Counted from the stretch's first letter, positions 1 to 5,819 are shown. The stretch is 5,819 nucleotides of DNA from Silvanigrellaceae bacterium (GCA_947475135.1 CANJMU010000050.1:1-5819), one strand, 5' to 3'. The notes: generated by a model not told the origin, from the letters alone. Numbers and translations are program-made.

Positions 1-257
1 ATCTCTTTTCTGTTGAGCAAAAGCTTCCTGTCACGACGCTCTGGAGGGTTCATATAGCTCGCATGTTTCAAGGCAGGTATATACATGTTCACAAGCCAGG
101 CTTCGCCGTTTCTGACCATCGCGTAAGCTTCTGTAATACTTCCGTGACCAAGTCTTAAAACCTTCACTTCGCTTCCCTTAAGAACAACTCCTGCTTCAAT
201 TTTACTTTCAATAAAATAATCGTGAGTCGCTTTTCTATTTTTTGAAATTATTTTCAT
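1..257 (-). CDS. smpB: SsrA-binding protein SmpB (N-terminal part, cut by window edge)
   Basis: SmpB binds tmRNA (SsrA) and brings it to stalled ribosomes for trans-translation, which tags the incomplete protein and rescues the ribosome in the cytoplasm. I translated the minus strand from ATG at 257 and read 85 codons before the window ends. The product begins MKIISKNRKATHDYFIE and carries the family's hallmarks: N-x-K-A followed by D-Y-F-I-E (residues 7-17), E-A-G-V-V-L-x-G-S-E-V-K-x-L-R (21-35), G-E-A-W-L-V-N (51-57) and R-R-D-R-K-L-L-L (74-81). These match the OB-fold core of SmpB. The family is usually 150-160 residues, so about half the protein, including the basic C-terminal tail that enters the mRNA channel, lies outside. 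The start is chosen because GGAAAG sits 7 bases upstream. An in-frame ATG at 272 would add five residues but has no good ribosome binding site. The gene is divergent from pilD. The identification is firm. Confidence 0.95.
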   Translation of the reverse strand, partial: MKIISKNRKATHDYFIESKIEAGVVLKGSEVKVLRLGHGSITEAYAMVRNGEAWLVNMYIPALKHASYMNPPERRDRKLLLNRKE

Positions 258-264
258 GAAATTT

Positions 265-270
265 CTTTCC
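265..270 (-). promoter_or_regulatory. Ribosome binding site of smpB
   Basis: The minus strand reads GGAAAG, 7 bases before ATG 257. This favours 257 over the in-frame ATG at 272, which has only AT-rich sequence in front of it. Confidence 0.55.
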
Positions 271-300
271 ATGGGACATAAAATTTTTTCTTGATGAAAG

Positions 301-319
301 TCTTCTTTCTGTGAGAAGA
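301..319. repeat. Inverted repeat TCTTCT-N7-AGAAGA in the divergent region
   Basis: Six-base perfect arms at 301-306 and 314-319 flank a seven-base spacer, directly upstream of pilD and in the smpB leader. It overlaps the palindrome AAGATCTT (316-323). The stem is AT-rich and short and is not followed by a T-run, so it does not look like a terminator. It could be a protein-binding site or chance. Confidence 0.3.
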
Positions 320-350
320 TCTTAGAGTTGATTTTCATAAAAAATTTGTC

Positions 351-355
351 AAGGA
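351..355 (+). promoter_or_regulatory. Ribosome binding site fixing the pilD start at ATG 364
   Basis: AAGGA lies 8 bases before ATG 364. The longer reading frame can be opened at TTG 328, but that codon has no Shine-Dalgarno and would add 12 residues that are not typical of the family ahead of the first membrane segment. Confidence 0.75.
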
Positions 356-363
356 ATTTTTTC

Positions 364-1212
364 ATGCCTTTAGATTTTCCCGTGTATCATTTTTTTCTTT
401 TTCTTTTGACCTTTTTTGTTGGCGCCTGTTTGGGAAGTTTTTTGAATGTGGTGATTATCCGCATTCCCCAAGAAAAATCTATTTTATTTCCAAGAAGTCA
501 TTGTCCCACCTGCAAAAAAAACATTCCGTGGTATTATTTAATTCCGGTTCTTGGTTATTTTTTTAGTCGTGGCTTTTGCTTTTCTTGCAAAACAAAAATT
601 TCACTAGAGTATCCGTTAGTCGAGTTTTTATGCGGAGTGGGAACATTTTTATTGTTCGATCATTTCATTCCCATTTTGGATTTTTATAATAACAGTATAA
701 GCATTTTCAATTGGATCTTTTTTTCCCAAGGTTTATTTTTATTTTATTCTGGTGTGGCCTTATCCCTAATTGATTTTCGCCATCGTATTCTTCCCGATAA
801 AATTGTTTTTACAGGAATTTTTTTTGGACTTTTTGTTTCCATTTGGAATCCCCATTTGAATTTTTTACAGAGTTTTCTAGGCGGCCTTGTCCCATTTTTA
901 GGCTTATTTATTTTTTGTAAAATCTATGAATACCTGCGCCACCAACAAGGAATGGGTTTGGGAGACCTAAAATATTTAGCCATGATTGGAACTTTTTTAG
1001 GAATGAAGGGTGCATTTTACACTTTATTTATTGCCAGCGTCCTAGGATCTATCGCTGGTATTTTAGCAAGTTTCCTTCAAAAAAAGAAAAAAGATGTTAA
1101 GGAAACAACTTCTGTTTTACAGACAAGCCTCCCTTTCGGACCGTTTTTATTTTTAGCTGGTTTTATTTTGTTTCTTTTATCTCACTCGCTTCATTTCAGT
1201 ATCACTTTATAA
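364..1212 (+). CDS. pilD: Prepilin leader peptidase / N-methyltransferase (PilD/GspO family, A24)
   Basis: This integral inner-membrane aspartic peptidase cuts the leader from type IV prepilins and type II secretion pseudopilins and, in bifunctional members, methylates the new N-terminus. From ATG 364 the product is 282 residues, a normal length. Residues 20-35 hold the family's G-x-x-x-G-S-F-L-N-V-V-I-x-R-I-P block. The N-terminal domain has the paired zinc-type cysteines C47-x-x-C50 and C72-x-x-C75 and ends in Y-P-L-V-E (83-87), so the full bifunctional form is present. The catalytic part has D137 in LIDFRHRILPD and D201 in the GMGLGDLK motif, the two expected aspartates. A P-F-G-P-F block (257-261) lies near the end. 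About seven or eight hydrophobic segments are visible. The stop codon overlaps the start of the downstream rep-like gene, so the two are probably co-transcribed. No pilin or secretion gene is next to it in this window. It could serve a type IV pilus, a type II system or both. Confidence 0.95.
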   Translation: MPLDFPVYHFFLFLLTFFVGACLGSFLNVVIIRIPQEKSILFPRSHCPTCKKNIPWYYLIPVLGYFFSRGFCFSCKTKISLEYPLVEFLCGVGTFLLFDHFIPILDFYNNSISIFNWIFFSQGLFLFYSGVALSLIDFRHRILPDKIVFTGIFFGLFVSIWNPHLNFLQSFLGGLVPFLGLFIFCKIYEYLRHQQGMGLGDLKYLAMIGTFLGMKGAFYTLFIASVLGSIAGILASFLQKKKKDVKETTSVLQTSLPFGPFLFLAGFILFLLSHSLHFSITL

Positions 1213-3224
1213 TGATTATCAATAATTATTTAAACCAATTAAATGAAAAACAAAAAGATGCCGTCACTTCACATTCTGGATCACTTCTTGTTTTAGCTGG
1301 TGCCGGTACAGGAAAAACAAAAGTCATTACGTGCCGCATTGCCAACATGATTGAAAATGGAATTTCGCCAAAAGGAATTGTTGCTGTCAGTTTTACAAAT
1401 AAAGCCGCGAAAGAAATGCAAGAACGCCTTCAAATGATTTTAGGTGAAAAAAAATCCAATCAAGTTCATCTTTCCACATTTCATTCCTTTGCTTTACAGC
1501 TGTTGCGCGAATTTAAATTTGAATTTGGATTTCAAAATTCTTTTCAAATTGCCAGTGAATCACAAAGTAACAACCTTCTTGTAGAATCTTTGCAAGAATG
1601 CCAAATGGATTCTTTTGTAAAAAAAGATTTCGCAAAAGAAAAAATTTCTTATTTTAAAGACCAACTTTTTGAAGAACAACAATTTAAAACCCTTCAGAAT
1701 ATTTTAGATAAAAATTTTATTTCGAAATTATTTGTCACCTATCAAAAAAAATTAAAATTATACAATCTTATCGATTTTGACGATATTATTTATCGGACTG
1801 TTCTTGGTTTAAATAAAAATAAATCCATATTAAATGAACTCCACTCTCGATTTCATTACCTTATGGTCGATGAATTTCAGGACACCAATCATTCTCAATT
1901 TCAATTGATTCAACTTTTAGGAAAAAAATCGGGACATGTTTGTGTTGTCGGTGATGACGATCAAAGCATTTATTCCTGGAGAGGCGCTGTTCCTACGATT
2001 ATTTCCGATTTTTTAGATCAATTTCAAAACACAAAAATTGTCAAATTAGAGCAAAACTATCGTTGTTCCCCCAACATTTTAATTGCAGCCAATTCTGTCA
2101 TTCGAGAAAATACAAACCGCCAGGGAAAGGAATTATGGAGTCAGAATGAAAATTCATTTCCTATTTTTATTCGTCCCTGTGAAAATGAAAAGGACGAAAC
2201 TCTTTATGTGGCCTATGAAATTCAAAGAATTAAAGAACAACTTTCCTTAAATTACAAAGATTTCGCAGTTCTGTATCGCTCATCCTCACAAATTTCTATT
2301 TTTGAAACCACATTTCTGGAAAATAAAATCCCATTTTTCAATTTTGAAGAGTTCTCTCTTTACGATAAAAAAGAAGTTCAGGATCATTTACAAATTTTAT
2401 TTTTTTTAGCAAATCCAAAGGACTATCGTTCTCTTTTTCGTTTGCTGAGTATTTTCGGATGCGGCATTCCCATTGATTTTTTAGAAAAAATAAAAAATGA
2501 AATGCATGAAAAACAAGAAGAACCTTTATTAAAAATACTCAAAAATCATTGTCACGAATCCAATCAAATTCAAAATTTTTTAAATCATTGGGAAAAGTAT
2601 GGCTCCCATTTAGTCCATTGCAAAACCGTCGACGATTTTATTGAAAAATATAGAAATGGTTACGAAAAATTAGGCCTTAAAAAATACATTCAAAACACTT
2701 CGCAAGATATGAAAGTCTTTCAAACTAAAAATCAGTGGATCGAAAAAATTTATGATAATTTTAGAAAACTCTCAGGAGACCGTCGCTTTGAAATTCAAAA
2801 ATTGTCGGAAATTCTTTCTCAATTTCAATCTTACGATCCAAAGGTCACAAAAAAAAATGATGAAGTGCAATTTTTAACAATTCATTCCTCCAAAGGATTG
2901 GAATTCCCCGTGGTCTTTCTTATTGGCGCAGAAGAAGGAATCATTCCCCACGAAAAATCATTGGGTCTTGAAAAAGATATTGAAGAAGAACGACGCTTAT
3001 TTTATGTTGCTATGACACGAGCAAAAATTCAACTCAAAATTTCTTACTGCAGCTACAGAAACTTTTCTAGAAAATCAGTGATGCAAGAAAAAGAACCCAA
3101 ACCATCGCGCTTTCTTACTCAAATTCAAAAAAAAGTTTCTGTCTTTCAAGAAGAATCCATTGAAAGCAAAGAACTTCGTCGTAATCGACTTGCAAAACAA
3201 TTGTTTGAAATGTTTCATCATTAA
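1212..3224 (+). CDS. rep: ATP-dependent DNA helicase Rep (UvrD/Rep superfamily 1)
   Basis: A 3'-to-5' superfamily 1A helicase that uses ATP to translocate on single-stranded DNA; Rep helps forks pass protein roadblocks and restart. All motifs are intact: Q-motif region LNEKQKDAV (10-18), Walker A AGAGTGKT (29-36), Ia FTNKAAKEM (61-69), STFHSF (88-93), Walker B VDEFQDTN (219-226), motif III GDDDQSIYSWRGA (247-259), motif IV LEQNYR (279-284), motif V TIHSSKGLEF (556-565) and motif VI EERRLFYVAMTRAK (592-605). The 670 residues, the LIDFDD block (186-191), GLEFPVV and P-S-R-F-L (631-635), and only about 65 residues after motif VI, all fit Rep (about 670 residues) better than UvrD/PcrA (about 720 or more). 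The tail is basic and lacks an extra C-terminal domain. ATG 1212 overlaps the pilD stop as TAATG with no evident Shine-Dalgarno, suggesting translation coupled to pilD. A run of nine A at 2849-2857 lies just before motif V. UvrD/PcrA is the alternative. Confidence 0.92.
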   Translation: MIINNYLNQLNEKQKDAVTSHSGSLLVLAGAGTGKTKVITCRIANMIENGISPKGIVAVSFTNKAAKEMQERLQMILGEKKSNQVHLSTFHSFALQLLREFKFEFGFQNSFQIASESQSNNLLVESLQECQMDSFVKKDFAKEKISYFKDQLFEEQQFKTLQNILDKNFISKLFVTYQKKLKLYNLIDFDDIIYRTVLGLNKNKSILNELHSRFHYLMVDEFQDTNHSQFQLIQLLGKKSGHVCVVGDDDQSIYSWRGAVPTIISDFLDQFQNTKIVKLEQNYRCSPNILIAANSVIRENTNRQGKELWSQNENSFPIFIRPCENEKDETLYVAYEIQRIKEQLSLNYKDFAVLYRSSSQISIFETTFLENKIPFFNFEEFSLYDKKEVQDHLQILFFLANPKDYRSLFRLLSIFGCGIPIDFLEKIKNEMHEKQEEPLLKILKNHCHESNQIQNFLNHWEKYGSHLVHCKTVDDFIEKYRNGYEKLGLKKYIQNTSQDMKVFQTKNQWIEKIYDNFRKLSGDRRFEIQKLSEILSQFQSYDPKVTKKNDEVQFLTIHSSKGLEFPVVFLIGAEEGIIPHEKSLGLEKDIEEERRLFYVAMTRAKIQLKISYCSYRNFSRKSVMQEKEPKPSRFLTQIQKKVSVFQEESIESKELRRNRLAKQLFEMFHH

Positions 3225-3373
3225 ATCCTTTTGGTCAATTGCCTTTTCAATCATTCAAACTCTTTAATCAATGTCATTATTTTGGCGTATAAATGAATCT
3301 TTACCTTTTCTGAAATGGAAAAGAAAATTAATATAAATTTGCTCAATCCAATTTATTTTTAAATTAAAAACTG

Positions 3374-3388
3374 AAGTGTTTTTCACTT
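3374..3388 (+). repeat. Small inverted repeat AAGTG-TTTTT-CACTT
   Basis: Perfect five-base arms flank a five-T loop, extendable by one G-U pair in RNA. It lies about 60 bases before the first DUF3015 start, likely in the leader or at the promoter. The stem is too short and AT-rich to be a strong terminator. It might be an operator half-site pair or chance. Confidence 0.25.
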
Positions 3389-3394
3389 TTCGGG

Positions 3395-3406
3395 ACTGAG
3401 CACAGT
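3395..3406 (+). repeat. Small inverted repeat ACTG-AGCA-CAGT
   Basis: Perfect four-base arms surround a four-base loop and extend by one G-U pair in RNA (GACTG/CAGTT). It lies six bases after the preceding hairpin and about 40 bases before ATG 3445. It is short enough to be chance; the only point of interest is the side-by-side placement of the two. Confidence 0.2.
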
Positions 3407-3444
3407 TGGCGTTCATTTTTTTCTGAAAACAAAGGGAGTTTTCT

Positions 3445-3933
3445 ATGTTTCAAAAAAAGAATTTGTATTTAGGAATTGCAGCGTTTGTACTTCCCGTCTT
3501 GGCCCATGCGGCGTTACCTTACGGAATGGCGGGTTGTGGTCTAGGATCAAGCCTGATGGGCGCTGATGGGAATCAGATTTTAGCGTACACAACAAATGGT
3601 GTTGCATACAGCCAAATTTTCGGATTAACATCGGGAACATCCAACTGCGTTGAAGACACACAAGCCAATGCTTACAATGCTCAAAAACATTTCATGGCAG
3701 AAAATTTTGAAAATCTTTCCAAAGAAATTGCTCAAGGAGATGGTGAAACTCTACGCGCATTTTCTGGTACTTTAGGTTGCTCCAAAGAATCCTACCAAGA
3801 ATTCGCAACACTCATGAGAAACTCCTATTCAAAAATATTTTCTGCGCCAGGAAGTGTTGCTGCATTAGATGAAGTTCACAATCAACTTAAAAACAATACA
3901 GAACTTTCTCAAAAATGCCCTTTAAATAGTTAA
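3445..3933 (+). CDS. DUF3015 family secreted protein, first paralogue
   Basis: A small exported protein of unknown function, 162 residues. Residues 1-22 form a Sec signal peptide: two lysines, a hydrophobic core (LYLGIAAFVLPVLA) and an A-H-A cleavage site, leaving a mature protein that begins about ALPYGMAGCG. No lipobox cysteine follows, so it should be a soluble periplasmic or secreted protein. Family features are PYGMAGCGLG (25-34), GTSNC (64-68), the helical block around E-N-L-S-K-E-I-A-Q-G-D-G-E-x-L (89-103), and G-C (111-112). Its four cysteines (31, 68, 112, 158) could form two disulfides. The start is set by GGGAG 6 bases upstream. It is the first gene of a tight same-strand run with a second DUF3015 gene 29 bases downstream and a DUF4105 gene after that. 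The DUF3015 assignment rests on remembered family motifs. The biochemical role is not known. Confidence 0.85.
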   Translation: MFQKKNLYLGIAAFVLPVLAHAALPYGMAGCGLGSSLMGADGNQILAYTTNGVAYSQIFGLTSGTSNCVEDTQANAYNAQKHFMAENFENLSKEIAQGDGETLRAFSGTLGCSKESYQEFATLMRNSYSKIFSAPGSVAALDEVHNQLKNNTELSQKCPLNS

Positions 3934-3962
3934 TCAATAAAGATTTCTAGGAGACAAATCAT

Positions 3963-4484
3963 ATGAATTACAAAAAATTATTGAAAGTTTTGGTATTAGG
4001 ATCACTCGCGAGTGTTACTTTAGTAGGACAAGCTGAAGAAAAACATTCAGGGTACAAAGTTCCTTACGGAATGGCTGGATGTGGATTAGGAACTCTAATT
4101 ATTACCGAAAATACAAAATGGAATCAAGTTGGTGCAGCTATCGTCAACAATTTCTTTTTTCCACAATCCACAGCTATTACCTTAGGCGTTTCGAACTGTA
4201 CAGATGAAACTCCTGCAAAAACAGCTGCTATGGAACAAAAAGTCTTTATTACAGCAAACATGAATAGTTTAACAAAAGAAGCATCCCAAGGCCAAGGCGA
4301 ACACCTTCAAGCCCTTGCTGAAATTTTTGGATGCCCAACAAGTGAATTTGCAAAATTGAGTCAAACACGTTATAAAAATATTTACGAAAATAATGAACCG
4401 ACTCAAGTTTTGAACAATTACCTCAGCGAAGTGAAAACCAACGAAACACTTTCCAAAAGTTGTGTCAGAGCAAGAGCTATCTAA
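3963..4484 (+). CDS. DUF3015 family secreted protein, second paralogue
   Basis: A 173-residue exported protein of unknown function, clearly related to the gene just upstream. Residues 1-24 are a Sec signal peptide (N-Y-K-K-L-L-K, hydrophobic core, G-Q-A cleavage site), with no lipobox. The shared blocks are PYGMAGCGLG (34-43), GVSNC (75-79), N-S-L-T-K-E-A-S-Q-G-Q-G-E-H-L (101-115), G-C (123-124), a Y-K-N-I helix (137-140) and L-S-K-S-C (163-167). Cysteines at 40, 79, 124 and 167 match those of the first copy in order and nearly in spacing. QGQGEHL is the more typical DUF3015 form, so this copy looks closer to the family consensus. The stretch between the first and second cysteine (41-78) has diverged most. 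AGGAG at 3949-3953, 9 bases upstream, supports the ATG. The stop lies only 13 bases before the DUF4105 start, so the three are probably one operon. Confidence 0.87.
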   Translation: MNYKKLLKVLVLGSLASVTLVGQAEEKHSGYKVPYGMAGCGLGTLIITENTKWNQVGAAIVNNFFFPQSTAITLGVSNCTDETPAKTAAMEQKVFITANMNSLTKEASQGQGEHLQALAEIFGCPTSEFAKLSQTRYKNIYENNEPTQVLNNYLSEVKTNETLSKSCVRARAI

Positions 4485-4486
4485 AA

Positions 4487-4491
4487 AAGGA
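4487..4491 (+). promoter_or_regulatory. Ribosome binding site fixing a TTG start
   Basis: AAGGA lies 6 bases before TTG 4498, in the 13-base gap after the second DUF3015 gene. No ATG or GTG in the same frame offers a comparable site, and TTG 4498 puts a complete signal peptide at the N-terminus. Confidence 0.7.
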
Positions 4492-4497
4492 CTTGAG

Positions 4498-5819
4498 TTG
4501 ACAAAACTCCTCTTGCGTGTCTTTGCTGTGACCTTATTTGGAATTGGCTTCTTTCTTTTTCAGAAATCTTTTGCCGATTCTAAACAATCCTACTTACAAG
4601 AACTCATTCATTCCGCTCAAAATAAAAAATTATGGGAAAAAGTTCAGTGGCAACGCATTTTACTTTACCCCAATCGACCCATGACATTTTCTAAAAAAAG
4701 TTTAATTACAGAAAAAAATTTTTTTCTTTCCCCTGATGGTCGCTTCAGTCCTAAAAATGAAATGATTGCAACTTTAAACGCATTCTTTGATGAAGACGAA
4801 TTTCAAAAACGTAATACGAACGTTACAGACACCGAACGCCAGAAAAATGAAAATTTCCATGCCCAATGTTTATTTGTCGCAAGAATGGAGTGGTTAAAAA
4901 ACGAGCTCAGCATCGACTTTTCAAAACTGACCATTCACAAATGTGAAAATTTTCATAAATTTATGAATTCCATTGATTACTCAAATGTTTCCTTAGTGTT
5001 TTCGAATTATTTTTCTAAAAATCCGGCGTCCCTGTTTGGCCACACCTTTTTGCGTTTTCATCGAACCTCACAGGCTCAAAATGAATCGGCACTTCTTGAT
5101 GACGTTGTGAATTTCGCCGCACAAGTTCCACAGATCACAGGTCCTCTTTATCCCTTTCAAGGAATTTTAGGATTTTTTCCAGGAACATTTTCTTTGTTAC
5201 CTTATTACCAAAAAATTCAGGAATACAGCAATTTTGAAAGCCGAGATCTTTGGGAATATGAATTAAATTTAAACCCCCAAGAACTTCAAATGTTGATATT
5301 GGAGCTTTGGGAAATTGGGCGTACCAAAATTAGTTATTATTATTTCGATGACAACTGTTCTTTTGTTATGTTGAGTTTATTAGAAGCCGCGAAACCTGAA
5401 CTGCATTTGACAGATCAATTTTATATTTATGTTGTGCCGTCAGATACCATTCGTGCCCTTTATAAAAATCCAAATTTTGTCAAAAAAATTGAGTACAGGC
5501 CCTCTTCTTACTCGCGCTACGCACAAAAAGTTTCAAAATTAAGCCCAGAAGAATTAAGAAAACTGCATCTTATTATTTCAAATCCTGAAAACGATGAAAA
5601 ATTTCTGGAAAATATTTTTAAGAATTGTGACGCCACCTGTCAAGCGAAGGTAACAGACACCGCACTGGATTATATTGACTACGACGAAAAAATTATCGGA
5701 TCCCAGGAGCCCGTTAAATATAAAAAACTTCGCAAAGAATTACTGATAGCTCGCGCAAGTGGTGGTGTGACTTTACCGCAAACAGAAAATACACCTACGT
5801 CATCTCCGCCTCATTTAGG
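4498..5819 (+). CDS. DUF4105 / Lnb_N-domain exported protein (C-terminus beyond window)
   Basis: An exported protein of unknown function; 440 codons are present and the frame is open at the right edge. It starts with TTG, supported by AAGGA 6 bases upstream. Residues 1-26 form a Sec signal peptide (T-K-L-L-L-R, long hydrophobic core, S-F-A cleavage site). A mainly helical segment follows (about 28-150) with K-N-F-F-L-S-P-D-G-R-F-S-P (73-85) and C-L-F-V-A-R-x-x-W-L (124-133), typical of the family's N-terminal part. The DUF4105 core covers about 160-325: ASLFGHTFLR (177-186), V-N-F-A-A (204-208), G-I-L-G-F-F-P-G-x-F-S-L-L-P-Y-Y (222-237), R-D-L-W-E-Y-E-L (249-256), Y-Y-Y-F-D-D-N-C-S (280-288) and V-P-S-D-T-I-R-A-L (313-321). 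The end (423-440) is a Pro/Thr/Ser linker. From memory, family members near 600 residues continue into a beta-rich, possibly outer-membrane C-terminal part. His182 and Cys287 are candidate catalytic residues. Two DUF3015 genes precede it closely. Confidence 0.88.
   Translation, partial: MTKLLLRVFAVTLFGIGFFLFQKSFADSKQSYLQELIHSAQNKKLWEKVQWQRILLYPNRPMTFSKKSLITEKNFFLSPDGRFSPKNEMIATLNAFFDEDEFQKRNTNVTDTERQKNENFHAQCLFVARMEWLKNELSIDFSKLTIHKCENFHKFMNSIDYSNVSLVFSNYFSKNPASLFGHTFLRFHRTSQAQNESALLDDVVNFAAQVPQITGPLYPFQGILGFFPGTFSLLPYYQKIQEYSNFESRDLWEYELNLNPQELQMLILELWEIGRTKISYYYFDDNCSFVMLSLLEAAKPELHLTDQFYIYVVPSDTIRALYKNPNFVKKIEYRPSSYSRYAQKVSKLSPEELRKLHLIISNPENDEKFLENIFKNCDATCQAKVTDTALDYIDYDEKIIGSQEPVKYKKLRKELLIARASGGVTLPQTENTPTSSPPHL

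Larger units (their letters stand above)
258..363. promoter_or_regulatory. Divergent intergenic region between smpB and pilD
   Basis: This 106-base stretch must hold the start signals for both divergent genes unless pilD is read from elsewhere. On the minus strand a perfect TTGACA (347-352) points toward smpB, but no good -10 hexamer lies 16-18 bases downstream; TAAGAT is about 22 bases away. On the plus strand TTGATG (291-296) points toward pilD, again with only a poor -10 (GAAGAT, 315-320). So promoters are likely here but cannot be placed with confidence. The region also holds the inverted repeat at 301-319 and the palindrome AAGATCTT at 316-323. Confidence 0.35.
3225..3444 (+). promoter_or_regulatory. 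AT-rich intergenic region with probable promoter for the DUF3015/DUF4105 operon
   Basis: This 220-base gap follows the rep stop and contains no credible gene. No convincing rho-independent terminator for pilD-rep is visible. A promoter for the downstream operon is expected here. Weak candidates are TTTGCT (3338-3343) with TAAATT (3360-3365) at 16-base spacing, and isolated -10-like words TATAAA (3288-3293) and TAATAT (3329-3334) lacking good -35 partners. The last 70 bases hold two small inverted repeats (3374-3388 and 3395-3406) and then the Shine-Dalgarno GGGAG (3434-3438), 6 bases before ATG 3445. The exact promoter cannot be fixed by eye. Confidence 0.35.

Noticed and set aside
258..272. 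ATG at 272 (minus) as the smpB start
   Set aside because: It is in frame but lacks a Shine-Dalgarno. The GGAAAG that serves ATG 257 would lie inside the coding region, and homologues begin close to the K-I-I-x-K-N-R-K block.
328..363. TTG 328 as the pilD start, adding 12 residues
   Set aside because: There is no ribosome binding site before TTG 328, whereas AAGGA sits 8 bases before ATG 364 and the shorter protein begins right at the expected first membrane segment.
818..825. Runs of eight A or T in pilD and rep (for example 818-825 and 2400-2407) as programmed frameshift sites
   Set aside because: Both reading frames continue intact through them, no downstream stimulatory structure is visible, and such runs are expected in this AT-rich DNA.
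3225..3260. Possible terminator after rep around GGTCAATTGCC
   Set aside because: The palindrome is only CAATTG with a mismatch just outside, and no strong stem followed by a T-run is present.
3443..3661. A 72-codon open frame on the minus strand opposite the first DUF3015 gene
   Set aside because: It lies entirely opposite a gene with a signal peptide, strong ribosome binding site and recognised family motifs, and its translation resembles no known protein.
3934..3962. Possible terminator or promoter between the two DUF3015 genes
   Set aside because: The 29 bases hold no hairpin, only the AGGAG ribosome binding site, so read-through is more likely.

Overview
The window is AT-rich (roughly one third G+C by eye, with many A and T homopolymers). 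It looks like a chromosomal segment of a Gram-negative bacterium. The support is a tmRNA-pathway SmpB, a prepilin peptidase with a zinc-finger-type N-terminal domain, a Rep-type helicase, and three proteins with Sec signal peptides from the DUF3015 and DUF4105 (Lnb_N) families. These families are, from memory, found mainly in Gammaproteobacteria and Bdellovibrio-like (Bdellovibrionota/Oligoflexia) bacteria. A Bdellovibrio-like host is a tentative inference from family content and low G+C, and no marker here settles it. There are no signs of mobile elements, CRISPR arrays, tRNA or rRNA genes.

Layout. (1) Positions 1-257, minus strand: the first 85 codons of smpB, running off the left edge. (2) 258-363: a short divergent intergenic region with a small inverted repeat and the Shine-Dalgarno sequence that fixes the pilD start at ATG 364. 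(3) 364-1212, plus: pilD-like prepilin peptidase/N-methyltransferase. Its stop codon overlaps the start of (4) 1212-3224, plus: a Rep/UvrD superfamily 1 DNA helicase that reads as Rep. (5) 3225-3444: a 220-base AT-rich gap ending in two tiny hairpins and a strong Shine-Dalgarno. (6) 3445-3933 and 3963-4484, plus: two tandem, diverged DUF3015 paralogues, both exported and each with four cysteines at matching places. (7) 4498 to the right edge, plus: a DUF4105/Lnb_N-family exported protein that starts with TTG and is cut by the window end.

Functionally the window has two units. The first is pilD-rep, two housekeeping-type genes with unrelated jobs (type IV pilin/pseudopilin maturation and replication restart) joined by a TAATG overlap. 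The second is an envelope operon of uncharacterised families: two small secreted four-cysteine proteins, then a larger periplasmic protein whose conserved FGH...DxNC arrangement resembles a circularly permuted papain-like fold. Tight spacing (29 and 13 bases) and good ribosome binding sites suggest the three envelope proteins are made together. Their joint role is unknown, and they are the most interesting part of the window.
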